A stretch of 64,000 nucleotides of DNA from an uncultured Candidatus Melainabacteria bacterium (lineage in GTDB: Bacteria; Cyanobacteriota; Vampirovibrionia; Gastranaerophilales; Gastranaerophilaceae). This document shows positions 27,374 to 36,864 of this stretch, piece after piece (position 1 is the stretch's first letter; the number at the start of each line of letters is the position of its first letter). The stretch covers positions 1 to 64,000 of the forward strand of contig CAKVLI010000004.1 in NCBI GenBank assembly GCA_934757155.1. The letters are read 5' to 3'. The position numbers and the translations under genes are program-made. Under the pieces are notes generated by a model. It saw only the letters and a program-made list of their open reading frames with translations, made no database searches and was not told the DNA's origin.

Positions 27374-29125
27374 TTATAATTTTTCCGGATTTCTCAACGG
27401 AATCAATCTGTCTAAGTCTGAATTAATACTGAAGTATAATCTTGCAGTGCTTTCGTTGTAATCACGTCCGAGAGGGAAACCTATACCTACTTGAGCTGTT
27501 ACCCAATCTGTTAAGTTAAGATATGTTCCGAAGCCCACACTGTGCAAGAATGATTGCGGATAATTATAAACATTTCCGTTTTCACCCAACCAGCCCCAAT
27601 CATAGAACACAGCTATCCTTAATCTTTCATCTAACCAAGGACAAATCTTGTCTAACAACGGCAACGGAGTTCTGTATTCAATTGTACCGGTAACACCATA
27701 ATCACCAATTAATTCAGCCGGTTGATAACCTCTTAATGTGTAAGGACCACCCATTTGCATTTGTTCAGCAGCAAACAATTTGTTTGGTGAATACTGACCA
27801 CCAACTCTTACAACACCCATACTTCTTGCGAACAATCTTTGTACACGAGTTGCGTTAGCTGTTAACTTGAAGAATGCCTTATCACTACCGGAATTCATCT
27901 TATCGGTGCCACCCATACCGAAGTCAACACCAAGGTTTCCAATCCATCTTCCGTAACTGTCGTCTGTCATACCATACAAACCTGAACGCCATACATGGAG
28001 ATTGTAATCTGAAAGATAATCCTTCGTTCCTGCAGGGTTCCAAGTTGTACTTGCATTTACAAAATCATAACCTGTATATAAGAATAAATCTGATTTAGCT
28101 GTTTGAACCAACGGTTGAGTTAATTTGAAGAAGTAACTTTGCGCGTTACCTTTTACGTTCAATCCTCTGTAAGGACCGCCCAATCTTACGTGAGAATCAG
28201 AAAAGTCGAATGACAATCTTGTTCCGTAAGAGCTTACAGGTAATGAATAACCTGCCAACCAACCGGTTGAACCTGATGATAAAATAGTACCGCCATAAAT
28301 CTTATCGCCCAAACCTGTTAAGTTATCCATACCAACAAGGAATGAAACTCTTTGAGCACCTGTATAAGATCTGCCGTAATCATCGTATGAGAAGTTCAAG
28401 TTTACAGGGAATCTGTCTCTTACATTAAGAGTGATTGCTGTATTTTCATCACCCTCAGGCTGACGTTCAACTTCTGTTTGAACCTGAACATAATCTTCTC
28501 TGTTAATTTCTTTCATAGCCCTTTGAAGGTTCTTAGCGTTAAATACTTCGCCTTCTCTAAGCCCAGCTTTTCCCATGATAATATGTTTTAAGTACCATTC
28601 TCTGGTCCATTTTTCGCCGTCGATATTCATTTCGCCGACTTTACTTTCAATAATCTTGATGGTCGCAACACCGTCGACAATTCTCTGCGGCGGAACTGTT
28701 GCGTATGAAGTCAAATAACCTTTTGAATGATACAAGTTAGTAACTTTTGAACAAACTTCTAATAGTTCATCAAAGAAAATATCTTCACCAAGAACTTCTA
28801 AACCGAGTTTTTGAAGCTCTTCGTCAGAAATCACCGTATTTCCTTCAAAGTTAATTCTTTCAAGCAAAAAGTGAGGGTTATACAACATACCTTGTCTTGC
28901 TGCATCTTCCTCTACAGTTGCGTCATAGATTCTTTCATCATCAGTTACGTCATCAAGAGATTGAACATAACTCTTATCGATTTGATAGTTGTTTAATTGT
29001 TGTCTTTCCATTTTGTTGAAAGCACCGGCATCGGTATCAACACCGCCTGCAAATGGGGCTGCTTTAACGCTGCTCATTGAGAGCAGGAAAAACAAAGCAA
29101 GTGAATAACAAATTTGTTTTTTCAT
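27374..29125 (-). CDS. TpsB/Omp85-family outer-membrane transporter (ShlB/FhaC-like)
   Basis: 583 residues with a signal peptide (MKKQ..., cleavage after about VKA, residue 22). Two POTRA-like domains at about 75-215 (YLTSYATVPPQRIVDGVATI) precede a 16-strand type barrel with the Omp85 lid-loop motif LRGY (normally VRGF/LRGY). It would export a large TpsA-type protein across the outer membrane, or insert other proteins. No TpsA partner lies beside it. The chain ends RNPEKL instead of the usual terminal aromatic residue. No signal for co-transcription with the next minus-strand genes (226 bp away). Confidence 0.88.
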   Translation of the reverse strand: MKKQICYSLALFFLLSMSSVKAAPFAGGVDTDAGAFNKMERQQLNNYQIDKSYVQSLDDVTDDERIYDATVEEDAARQGMLYNPHFLLERINFEGNTVISDEELQKLGLEVLGEDIFFDELLEVCSKVTNLYHSKGYLTSYATVPPQRIVDGVATIKIIESKVGEMNIDGEKWTREWYLKHIIMGKAGLREGEVFNAKNLQRAMKEINREDYVQVQTEVERQPEGDENTAITLNVRDRFPVNLNFSYDDYGRSYTGAQRVSFLVGMDNLTGLGDKIYGGTILSSGSTGWLAGYSLPVSSYGTRLSFDFSDSHVRLGGPYRGLNVKGNAQSYFFKLTQPLVQTAKSDLFLYTGYDFVNASTTWNPAGTKDYLSDYNLHVWRSGLYGMTDDSYGRWIGNLGVDFGMGGTDKMNSGSDKAFFKLTANATRVQRLFARSMGVVRVGGQYSPNKLFAAEQMQMGGPYTLRGYQPAELIGDYGVTGTIEYRTPLPLLDKICPWLDERLRIAVFYDWGWLGENGNVYNYPQSFLHSVGFGTYLNLTDWVTAQVGIGFPLGRDYNESTARLYFSINSDLDRLIPLRNPEKL

Positions 29126-29350
29126 AAGTCAGAATTCCTAATTATTTTTTGTTAATAATGGGTTAATACTTTACTACGTATCTAACATTGTATTTTAAAT
29201 AAAAACTTAAAACAAATTTAATTGCCGGATTGTAACAAAGTATTAAGCAATATTAAGTTAATTTTAACATACGACGCAATACGTGTAAAGATTTATTACA
29301 GTAGTTTTCTCCTCTAAACGGAGGATTTTATTCTATTTTGTACAAAATTT
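29126..29350. other. intergenic region upstream of tpsB-like gene
   Basis: AT-rich spacer of 225 bp between the end of the Hyf/Ehr operon and the start of the TpsB-like gene, both on the minus strand. It should hold the latter's promoter. A small hairpin (TCCTC and GAGGA arms around 29312-29327) is present but lacks a T-run on the minus strand, so I do not call it a terminator. Confidence 0.5.
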
Positions 29351-30085
29351 TTATTTCTTTGATATAAAATCCAAAACACCGTTAATAAAAGTCAACGGGT
29401 GAATAGGACAACCTGGAATGTATAAATCAATCGGATATTTTTCCAAAAATTCTCTGTTCAACTTAGATGACTCTTGAAAAACTCCGCCTGATATAGCGCA
29501 AGCCCCAGCCAAAATAACAATTTTAGGGTCAGGAGTTGATTTATAACAGTCCTCGAGGGCATAAGCCATATTCTCAGAAATCGGACCCGTAATGACCAAA
29601 CCATCAGCGTGACGAGGTGATGCAACAAAATCTATACCAAATCTTCCCATATCAAAGTTACAGTTTGAACAAGCATTCAATTCCATTTCGCAGCCGTTAC
29701 ATCCTGCTGCTGAAACCTGACGTAGCTTCAATGATTTTGAGAAAACTCTTTTGATTTCTTTTCTGGCTTCAATTGCAACTTTTTCAAACTCATCCGGAGT
29801 CATCCCCTCAGTTATAACAAGTTTTTCTCTTGAAGTTGATGAAAGCTTATAATAATTGCAAAATTGAATAGCTTCGCATTTGCAATTTCCGCACAATGTA
29901 CATTTGCCCATATCGATAGATAACGGTTTTGTATTCAATGCACCTGTCGGACAAACGCAAGGGTTAACAACTTCTCCCTGTTTTAGGATAGGAAAACCTC
30001 TAAACTGGCTTCTCATCGGAGCATTCGGAATATCCGGAATAAATTGGTTTCCCTGAAAATATTTTAACTTTAATGTATCAAACAT
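29351..30085 (-). CDS. Ehr/Hyf-type complex, small subunit with ferredoxin-like N-terminus
   Basis: 244 residues. The N-terminal part carries clustered cysteines (CVCPTGAL; CTLCGNCKC; C in IQFCNYY) for an Fe-S centre of ferredoxin type. The C-terminal part is NuoB/HycG-like with GCNGCEMEL, GACAISGG and PGCPIHPL, ligands of the cluster next to the catalytic site. It thus combines the roles of HyfH and HyfI. It is the last gene of the six-gene operon, 15 bp after the large subunit. The Fe-S chain looks complete even though the Ni site of its partner does not. Confidence 0.88.
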   Translation of the reverse strand: MFDTLKLKYFQGNQFIPDIPNAPMRSQFRGFPILKQGEVVNPCVCPTGALNTKPLSIDMGKCTLCGNCKCEAIQFCNYYKLSSTSREKLVITEGMTPDEFEKVAIEARKEIKRVFSKSLKLRQVSAAGCNGCEMELNACSNCNFDMGRFGIDFVASPRHADGLVITGPISENMAYALEDCYKSTPDPKIVILAGACAISGGVFQESSKLNREFLEKYPIDLYIPGCPIHPLTFINGVLDFISKK

Positions 30086-30100
30086 ATCTATTTTTCCTTA

Positions 30101-31564
30101 TTACAAATCATTTCCACAGTAAGAAAGGTTGAAACTTTTGTTACAGAGCGGGAAGTCAGAAACTCCGTTATTTCTTACCGCAATTGCTAACATATACCAG
30201 TTATTGAAAGACGGATCCTTCATCTTGTATCTCAAAAGCTCACCATTTGCGCCTGTAATAGCCACGTGAACAACTTCTCCACGCCAACCTTCCGCAACTG
30301 ATATAACTATAGAGTTTGTTGAAAGCTGAGGTTTGCAAACTGTTTTCAAGCTTTCATTGTTATAATCTTCAAGTTTTTTTAGAAGTTTTTTCACAATCTG
30401 CATAGATTGTTTAATTTCTTTGTATCTCAATTTGAATCTTGAATGAACATCCCCCGTTGCTTTGAAAGGTTTTACAACGTCAAGAGAAGTGTACCACTTA
30501 TCATTGAAGTCAAATCTTGAATCAATATCCACACCGGAAGCTCTTGCCGCCATACCTACAGCACCCAATACTTTTGCGTTTTCAGAACTTACTACCCCGG
30601 TTCTTTCAAGTCTTGAAATAACTGTTGGGGATTTAAGCATAACTTTTGTGGTTCTATCAACAGTTTTGGAAACTTCATCAAGCATTTTTATAATTTTTTC
30701 TGACATATTTTTGTCGATATCGAAGTTAACACCCCCGACATCAATCAATCCTCTGCCAAACCTACTTCCGCAAATTTCGAGCATAGTGTTAATTACAAGG
30801 GTTCTTGTGATACCAAAAATTGATGCACCCATAAGGTAAGCTGTGTCACCTGCGATTGCACCCAAATCACCGATATGAATTGCCATTCTTTCCATTTCCA
30901 AAGCTATTCTTCTGATGATTTGCGCTTTGTTAGAAATTTTTGCATCACACAAAGCTTCCATAGCTTGGGAGTATGCCATATTATAAGCGATTACTGAATC
31001 ACCGCAAACAGACTCTGCCAATCTATTGTTGAAGGCTTTATTCTTCAAGAAAATCTCTTCAACCCCTCTGTGTTGATATCCGAGCATAATTTCCAAATCA
31101 TAAACCTTTTCACCATGACACATAAATCTGAAATGCCCAGGCTCGATTACACCTGCGTGAATAGGGCCAACTGCTACTTGGTGAACTTCATCCCCGCGCA
31201 TTTCAAAGAACGGATATTCATCTTGATTTTTGCGTACAGGCTTCAACCAAGGATGATTTAAAGGTTCAATACCGAATTCTTCATAAAATTCTCTTTCAAA
31301 AATATGAAACGAAGGGAATTTTTGAGTAAATGACTCGTAAGATTTAACTTCAGGAGGAAATACTGCTGATGTTACGTAGAATTTACCGACTTTATCATCC
31401 GCCAAAATCACATACAATCTTACGTGTTCAAATTCCTGTTTTCCGAAAAAGCCGATTAAACGCATTTTCATTTTTTCGAAATCAGCCTTTATCTCATCAA
31501 TTGACACGATAGGAATACTCAGCGCGTCAAATTTTTTATTATTTTCAGTTATTATCCAGTTCAT
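30101..31564 (-). CDS. Ehr/Hyf-type complex, large subunit lacking the Ni-Fe CxxC motifs
   Basis: 487 residues from the ATG at 31564, which has GAAAGG 7 bp upstream; a longer frame to 31606 would overlap the previous gene. Residues 1-110 are a NuoC/30-kDa-like domain, the rest NuoD/HycE-like. The first metal motif, normally CGxC, reads C187-G-D-S190. The C-terminal motif, normally PCxxC, reads C474-N-K-S477. A NiFe centre would lack two of four thiolates, so hydrogenase activity is unlikely. This matches energy-converting hydrogenase-related (Ehr) complexes. Whether it uses ferredoxin or a quinone-like acceptor is unknown. Confidence 0.85.
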   Translation of the reverse strand: MNWIITENNKKFDALSIPIVSIDEIKADFEKMKMRLIGFFGKQEFEHVRLYVILADDKVGKFYVTSAVFPPEVKSYESFTQKFPSFHIFEREFYEEFGIEPLNHPWLKPVRKNQDEYPFFEMRGDEVHQVAVGPIHAGVIEPGHFRFMCHGEKVYDLEIMLGYQHRGVEEIFLKNKAFNNRLAESVCGDSVIAYNMAYSQAMEALCDAKISNKAQIIRRIALEMERMAIHIGDLGAIAGDTAYLMGASIFGITRTLVINTMLEICGSRFGRGLIDVGGVNFDIDKNMSEKIIKMLDEVSKTVDRTTKVMLKSPTVISRLERTGVVSSENAKVLGAVGMAARASGVDIDSRFDFNDKWYTSLDVVKPFKATGDVHSRFKLRYKEIKQSMQIVKKLLKKLEDYNNESLKTVCKPQLSTNSIVISVAEGWRGEVVHVAITGANGELLRYKMKDPSFNNWYMLAIAVRNNGVSDFPLCNKSFNLSYCGNDL

Positions 31565-31583
31565 ATTTACCTTTCTTTCCGTA

Positions 31584-33026
31584 TTAACCGAACATTGATA
31601 CGGCATTAGCTAAAAATTCACTTATATTAAACGGCATATAAATACCGAGAACAAACGCAATCAGAAGCAAAACAGCCTGCGGAGCATACATTGTCCAATT
31701 GAGTTTTTTAACAGATTCCTTAACCGCATCTTCCTTTTCAGGATTCATTGCAGAGAAGCTCATCTTGATAACAGCTTTTGCCAAACCATAAATAATTATG
31801 GTCAAAAGAAGCATAAAGACTGCACACATAACAAATCTGCCTTGTGAAAACATTTGTTTAATCATCAAAAATTCACTTATAAACAAAATTGATGGCGGAA
31901 ATGCCGCTATTCCAAGGAATGAAAGCACCCACAACCAACCGGTTTTTCTGTCAGCCTTCATCAGACCTGTAACTGATTTAATTTTCTTTGTTGAGAAAAT
32001 TTCTAAAACGTTACCTGAAGTTAAGAAGAAAGCTCCCTTTATCAAAGAGTGACCAATCAAGTGAATCATAACCGCAAGAGCGGCAACTCCACCCAATGCA
32101 GTTCCAATCACAAGAATACCCATATTTTCGATAGAAGAATATGCAAGCATTCTTTTGTAGTTATTAATATGATAAACAAACACTGCTGTTACAAACAAAG
32201 ATAAAAATCCCATTGTCAAAAGTATTATTCTTGCAAAACCGTCACAATTAGCAAGAACCATTATTCCGAATACATTCAAAATAACTAAAAATGCAGAGTT
32301 CAAAAGTGTAGCGGACAAAAGCGCACTAATTGGTGACGGAGCTTCTGCGTGAGCATCCGGTAACCAGAAGTGAACCGGAGCCAAGCCCATTTTTGTTCCA
32401 ATACCAAACAATATAAATACAAATGACAACTTTAACCAGAACGGATTGAAGAGTTGAGCATTGTTATACAAGTCTGCGTAATATAAAGAATTTAAGTTTC
32501 CTGTAGCAACCGTCAACATAATAATTCCGACAAACGCAAGCGCAATACCGATTGAACATATAAATACATATTTCCATGCAGCTTCGATTGAATGTTTTGT
32601 TTTGTGGAAATAAATTAAGTACGCACTCGCAAGCGTTGTACCTTCAATAAATACCCACGCAATACCCAAGTTTGTGGATAAAATTGCACCTGTCATTGAA
32701 AGAACGAAAAACAAAACCATATAAGTGTAATGTCTTATTTTACGTCCGTCAGCCTCTTCACCTTTCATATAACCGTTGTTATAAATAGCAACCGCAAAAA
32801 ACACGATAGACATAATTGCGAGGAAAACGATATTTCGACCGTTCACCGCAAAAAATGATGACGGCTGCCAAGCAGGAATAAAATCAATTCCCAAGCAATA
32901 TGCAGTTGATACAGACAAGTGCAAAAGTGCATAAATATTTATCATCAAATTGTTAAGAAAATCCTTCTTAAACAAAAATAATATCAAACACGCTAAAAGC
33001 GGAAATAACAGTATTAAATTAATCAT
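31584..33026 (-). CDS. Ehr/Hyf-type complex, NuoN/HyfF-like antiporter subunit
   Basis: 480 residues, about 14 membrane helices, in the Mrp/NuoLMN proton-translocating family. Conserved pieces include GIGTKMGLAPVHFWLPDAHAEAPSPISALLS and LAYSSIENMGIL, which carry the charged residues of the ion channel. It overlaps the HyfE-like gene by 8 bp. It should pump protons or sodium ions as part of the membrane arm. Confidence 0.9.
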   Translation of the reverse strand: MINLILLFPLLACLILFLFKKDFLNNLMINIYALLHLSVSTAYCLGIDFIPAWQPSSFFAVNGRNIVFLAIMSIVFFAVAIYNNGYMKGEEADGRKIRHYTYMVLFFVLSMTGAILSTNLGIAWVFIEGTTLASAYLIYFHKTKHSIEAAWKYVFICSIGIALAFVGIIMLTVATGNLNSLYYADLYNNAQLFNPFWLKLSFVFILFGIGTKMGLAPVHFWLPDAHAEAPSPISALLSATLLNSAFLVILNVFGIMVLANCDGFARIILLTMGFLSLFVTAVFVYHINNYKRMLAYSSIENMGILVIGTALGGVAALAVMIHLIGHSLIKGAFFLTSGNVLEIFSTKKIKSVTGLMKADRKTGWLWVLSFLGIAAFPPSILFISEFLMIKQMFSQGRFVMCAVFMLLLTIIIYGLAKAVIKMSFSAMNPEKEDAVKESVKKLNWTMYAPQAVLLLIAFVLGIYMPFNISEFLANAVSMFG

Positions 33027-33726
33027 TGTATTCGTAATCCTTTAAATCTGATAACTGTGACACTTCCAAATCGTCAAACTCTTTATTAATCTCTCTTACC
33101 AACATACCCAAGATGAATACCGCAATAAAGATATCCAAAAGTACGCCGAGGTTTACAATAACCGGCATTTCCTTTGCAACAGAAAGAGAGAATAAGAAAA
33201 TTCCGTTTTCCATTGTAATAAAACCGATTACATTTGATAAAACTTTATGCTTAATCGTAATCAACCACAAGCTTGTAATTATCATAGAAATTGAAACACC
33301 AAAGTAAATCGGATCAATAAGTCTGAATTCCGGTGAAGCCGTATTTGCGGCCAAAACAGCCACAAACAAAATAATGCTTGATATTACAAGGCAGTAAAAG
33401 TGCGGGATATTTGCATCTGTGTCTCTGTGTGCATTTGTTTTCTTGATAACCTTTTTCAAAAACCAAGGGATAACATAGGCTTTGATAACCAAAGTTTCAA
33501 AAACAATAAATACCAATCCTGCAAGGTGAGGTATATTTGCCATCAAAACTTCATTATCCGTCAATACTGCGGTTGTAAACCAAGGCTCTTTTGCAACGCC
33601 CGCCAAGCATACAAGGAATAACAACCAACCTTGTGCGACAAGCATATTCACGTGAGCCGCAAGTCTGCTTGTTGATGCAATGTATATCATTGATAAACCA
33701 AGTAAAATTATAAAAATATTTTCCAT
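33019..33726 (-). CDS. Ehr/Hyf-type complex, HyfE-like membrane subunit
   Basis: 235 residues with about seven hydrophobic helices, related to HyfE/NuoK-like subunits (segment VIGFITMENGIFLFSLSVA resembles the NuoK glutamate helix). It has an acidic C-terminus (DDLEVSQLSDLKDYEYND). It lies 9 bp downstream of the HyfC-like gene and overlaps the next by 8 bp, so stoichiometric expression is likely. Confidence 0.85.
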   Translation of the reverse strand: MENIFIILLGLSMIYIASTSRLAAHVNMLVAQGWLLFLVCLAGVAKEPWFTTAVLTDNEVLMANIPHLAGLVFIVFETLVIKAYVIPWFLKKVIKKTNAHRDTDANIPHFYCLVISSIILFVAVLAANTASPEFRLIDPIYFGVSISMIITSLWLITIKHKVLSNVIGFITMENGIFLFSLSVAKEMPVIVNLGVLLDIFIAVFILGMLVREINKEFDDLEVSQLSDLKDYEYND

Positions 33727-33735
33727 AACGCCAAC

Positions 33736-34656
33736 CTAATTTCCATATATTCTGTAAGTTACAAGAGCAAGAATCAAAAGAGCAATCAAAGTCATTACGA
33801 ATACGAATTCAAAGACGTGAGTCATTCTGAATCTTGCAATTGAAGACTCAATTGTACCTATTAAAACTGAAATCAAAAATACGATTGCCAAGAACGCAAC
33901 TATTGTCCAAATGTATCCCAAACTCATCGGGATAATTAAGTTTGCAATCAAAGCTTCAAATAAAAACATTTTGATTGCTGCGCCCCAAGTTATTAAACCT
34001 AAATCCACACCTGAATTATCCAATATCATAACTTCGTGAATCATTGTCAACTCAAGGTGAGTTGTAGGATCATCCACAGGAACTCTGCAACCTTCAATCA
34101 AAAGCATAATGAATAAAGCAACTACAGCCAATATTATTATCAAAATTCCGTAAACACCTGCACTGCCTAAAATGTATTTAAAACTTCCGAAAGAATAAAC
34201 CTGGCTCAACGCTGCAATTGAACCCATCATTATGAAAAATGCAGGCTCTACAAGAGTTGAGAAACAAGCCTCTCTTGATGCACCCATTCCTTCAAAACTG
34301 CTTCCGGTATCAAGTGCAGAAATCAGTGAGAAGAATTTTCCGAAAGCTAAGATGTAGGCAAAAATAACAAATCCAAACTGAATATCAATCACAGCCTGAC
34401 CGTTTACAAGCGGAACAAAAAGTGCTGCAAAAATTATTGATGCTAAACCGGCAACGGGAGCAAATCTAAACACCCAAGATGTGGTTTTGCTATAAACAGC
34501 ATCCTTTTTCATTAATCTTGTAAAATCCCATAAAGGCTGCCAAAAGCTAACACCTTTACGTCCTGCCCAAAATGCTTTTGTCTTTTTGATAACACCAATC
34601 ATCAAAAACGGAGCAAGTATTAGTATTAGTATATTTAATAATGTTATAGCCATCAT
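33736..34656 (-). CDS. Ehr/Hyf-type complex, NuoH/HyfC-like subunit
   Basis: 306 residues, about eight helices. It resembles HyfC/HycD/NuoH, the subunit that connects the soluble arm to the ion pumps: the cytoplasmic loop RVPVDDPTTHLELTMIHE is the family signature. Start choice between the two adjacent Met codons (M1 or M2) is uncertain. It follows the HyfB-like gene by 9 bp. Confidence 0.92.
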   Translation of the reverse strand: MMAITLLNILILILAPFLMIGVIKKTKAFWAGRKGVSFWQPLWDFTRLMKKDAVYSKTTSWVFRFAPVAGLASIIFAALFVPLVNGQAVIDIQFGFVIFAYILAFGKFFSLISALDTGSSFEGMGASREACFSTLVEPAFFIMMGSIAALSQVYSFGSFKYILGSAGVYGILIIILAVVALFIMLLIEGCRVPVDDPTTHLELTMIHEVMILDNSGVDLGLITWGAAIKMFLFEALIANLIIPMSLGYIWTIVAFLAIVFLISVLIGTIESSIARFRMTHVFEFVFVMTLIALLILALVTYRIYGN

Positions 34657-34665
34657 TATCTCCCT

Positions 34666-36648
34666 CTATCCCCAAATTACCAAACTTACAATTGCGATAA
34701 CCAGGAATATCAAACCAAACAAAATGTATTGCTGAATGTTTCCGTTTTGAATTCTTTCGAATTTCGCCAAAATCTTTTCATCAAGTTTCAAAATCGGCTT
34801 AACAATATATGCCTCTTCAATATCCTCAATTTCTAACTCATAATAAGCATCCTTAGGGAATAATTCTTTAGGTTTTTTGATATGAGAAACTCTTTTGAAA
34901 AGAGGTTTTAATGTTGAAATAAAGAGATTTGCATAAGATGATGCAGTATATTGCATATGATTGTTTGCTCTGTTATAACCGCATCCCCAAGTGCAATGCT
35001 CTGTATATTTACTGTTAATAACTCTTCTGATTACCAAAAGTACGGCAACAAGAGCCAAGAAAATCAAGAAGAGAATACTTATTGTCTGCATAACCGCAAT
35101 GACTGTTTCAAATATCGGAATCATTGCATTTCCGCCAACAAACATAGAAGTAGGTGACAAAATTGCTTTTGTTATATATTGCGGGAAAACACCTATTAAT
35201 AATGTAAAGCAAGCAAGAATTCCCATTGGAACAAGCATTACAGCAGAAGAGTCTTCCGTAATCTTCTCTGCTTTTTCAGAACGAGGTTCGCCAAGGAACA
35301 TTATTCCAGAAGCCTTTGTGAAACAAAGAACAGCCATTGTACCGACTAACGCAAGTCCGGCAATTGATATAACCAGTGTTATAAATGAATTTATATCTGA
35401 AGAAGGTATTCCAACTAACATACCAACATAGATTAAGAATTCACTTACGAATCCGTTGAATGGCGGCAAACCGCAAATTGCGACAGAACCGATTATGAAC
35501 ATAAGTGCTGTCCACGGCATCTTTTTAATCAAACCTCCTAACCTTTCAATATTTCTGGTATGAGTTTTTAAATAAACACTACCTGCAGCAAAAAATAACA
35601 ATTCTTTAAATATTGAGTGGTTAAGTACGTGTAAAATACCGCCTGCAAACCCAAAAGTTGCAACAATCGGATTACCGTAAGCAAGACCTAACATACCGAT
35701 ACCGATACCCATTCCAATGATACCGATGTTTTCAATACTGTGATACGCAAGGAGTCTTTTTATATCGTGTTGAGTTATCGCATAAAGCACACCGTAAAGT
35801 GCTGAAATAACAGCAACAATTAAAACTGCATAAGATATTAATTTTGAAGGAACACCAATCAAAGTTATTGTTCTCAAAATTCCGTAAATACCGGTTTTTA
35901 TCATCACACCGGACATAATTCCAGAAACATGTGTAGGTGCTGCAGGATGAGCATCCGGTAACCAGTTGTGGAAAGGTACAAAACCTGCTTTAATACCAAA
36001 GCCAATAAATCCGAGAATGAACGCAATATTTGCAAGCTGCGGATTATCTCTCAAAACCCCGACATAATCTGCAAAATTCAAACTGCTTGCAGCATTTGTT
36101 AACAACACAAACATCGCTGTAATAAAGATTACAGAGAAATGCATATAAACTAAATACTTAATACCTGCCGAAAGAACTTCTTTTTTCTCGCCTTCAAAAA
36201 TAACCAGGAAAAAGGATGATAGTGACATCAGTTCCCAAACAATCAAGAAAAACAAGCTGTTCTGAATGGTTACTACTCCAAGCATTGATGCAACAAGAAG
36301 CATTAAAAAGAAACAGTGTGATGAAACATTCATACCCTTATTGAGATAAGGTTTCATATAACCGTTCGCATAAATCAAGCCTAAGAAACTCATTATTGAA
36401 ATTATCGCAATAAATATTGCGGATAACGGGTCAATAACAAGATTTACTCTTCCGAAAATAGAAGCTAAATCAAAAGCTCCGACTAAAACTTGCCCTGTGT
36501 ACAATACGTAAAACGCAGGAATTAAAGCTGTCGCAAGCCCCATAAATCCAAATATTGAACAAATTTTAAGTTTGAAATCATCTTTGACAAGAATCGAAAA
36601 CAATGCGCCCAAAAGCAGAATTCCGATAGATAAAATAAAATATTCCAT
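34666..36648 (-). CDS. Ehr/Hyf-type complex, NuoL/HyfB-like antiporter subunit
   Basis: 660 residues, first gene of the operon. About 14-16 helices of the Proton_antipo_M type, with GIKAGFVPFHNWLPDAHPAAP and LLAYHSIENIGIIGMG; a longer C-terminal tail (about 560-660) includes a hydrophilic stretch with WGCGYNRANNHMQYTASSYA, seen in HyfB-like proteins, before a final helix. With the HyfF-like subunit it would provide two ion channels. The promoter should be in 36649-36864, shared with the divergent oxidoreductase gene. Confidence 0.92.
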   Translation of the reverse strand: MEYFILSIGILLLGALFSILVKDDFKLKICSIFGFMGLATALIPAFYVLYTGQVLVGAFDLASIFGRVNLVIDPLSAIFIAIISIMSFLGLIYANGYMKPYLNKGMNVSSHCFFLMLLVASMLGVVTIQNSLFFLIVWELMSLSSFFLVIFEGEKKEVLSAGIKYLVYMHFSVIFITAMFVLLTNAASSLNFADYVGVLRDNPQLANIAFILGFIGFGIKAGFVPFHNWLPDAHPAAPTHVSGIMSGVMIKTGIYGILRTITLIGVPSKLISYAVLIVAVISALYGVLYAITQHDIKRLLAYHSIENIGIIGMGIGIGMLGLAYGNPIVATFGFAGGILHVLNHSIFKELLFFAAGSVYLKTHTRNIERLGGLIKKMPWTALMFIIGSVAICGLPPFNGFVSEFLIYVGMLVGIPSSDINSFITLVISIAGLALVGTMAVLCFTKASGIMFLGEPRSEKAEKITEDSSAVMLVPMGILACFTLLIGVFPQYITKAILSPTSMFVGGNAMIPIFETVIAVMQTISILFLIFLALVAVLLVIRRVINSKYTEHCTWGCGYNRANNHMQYTASSYANLFISTLKPLFKRVSHIKKPKELFPKDAYYELEIEDIEEAYIVKPILKLDEKILAKFERIQNGNIQQYILFGLIFLVIAIVSLVIWG

Positions 36649-36864
36649 AACTATTTACATTCCCAAAATTATAGTGTCTGTCTTCTTACAGATTTTGTTA
36701 TATTCCGAACAAAATAGAATTGCAAGAGTGGATTTTTGATATCTTTATAAACATTTAATTTCCAAAAGCTTTACTGAAAAATCGGCTTGTAATATAATAT
36801 TTTTATAAAAAAAGTTAAAGAGGGATGAGGGGATAAATTTCCCTGTAACACGAAAAGGATAGGT
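36649..36864. promoter_or_regulatory. divergent promoter region of the Ehr/Hyf operon and the Gfo/Idh gene
   Basis: 216 bp, very AT-rich, between divergently transcribed genes. On the plus strand TTGTAATATAATATT around 36786-36800 contains a TATAAT-like -10. A short AGGG/CCCT inverted repeat lies at about 36828-36844 in the plus-strand leader. No recognised riboswitch. Confidence 0.45.

Noticed and set aside
29351..36648. Functional [NiFe] hydrogenase (Hyf/Ech)
   Set aside because: The large subunit lacks two of the four Ni-Fe cysteines and no maturation genes are near, so I call it Ehr-like instead.
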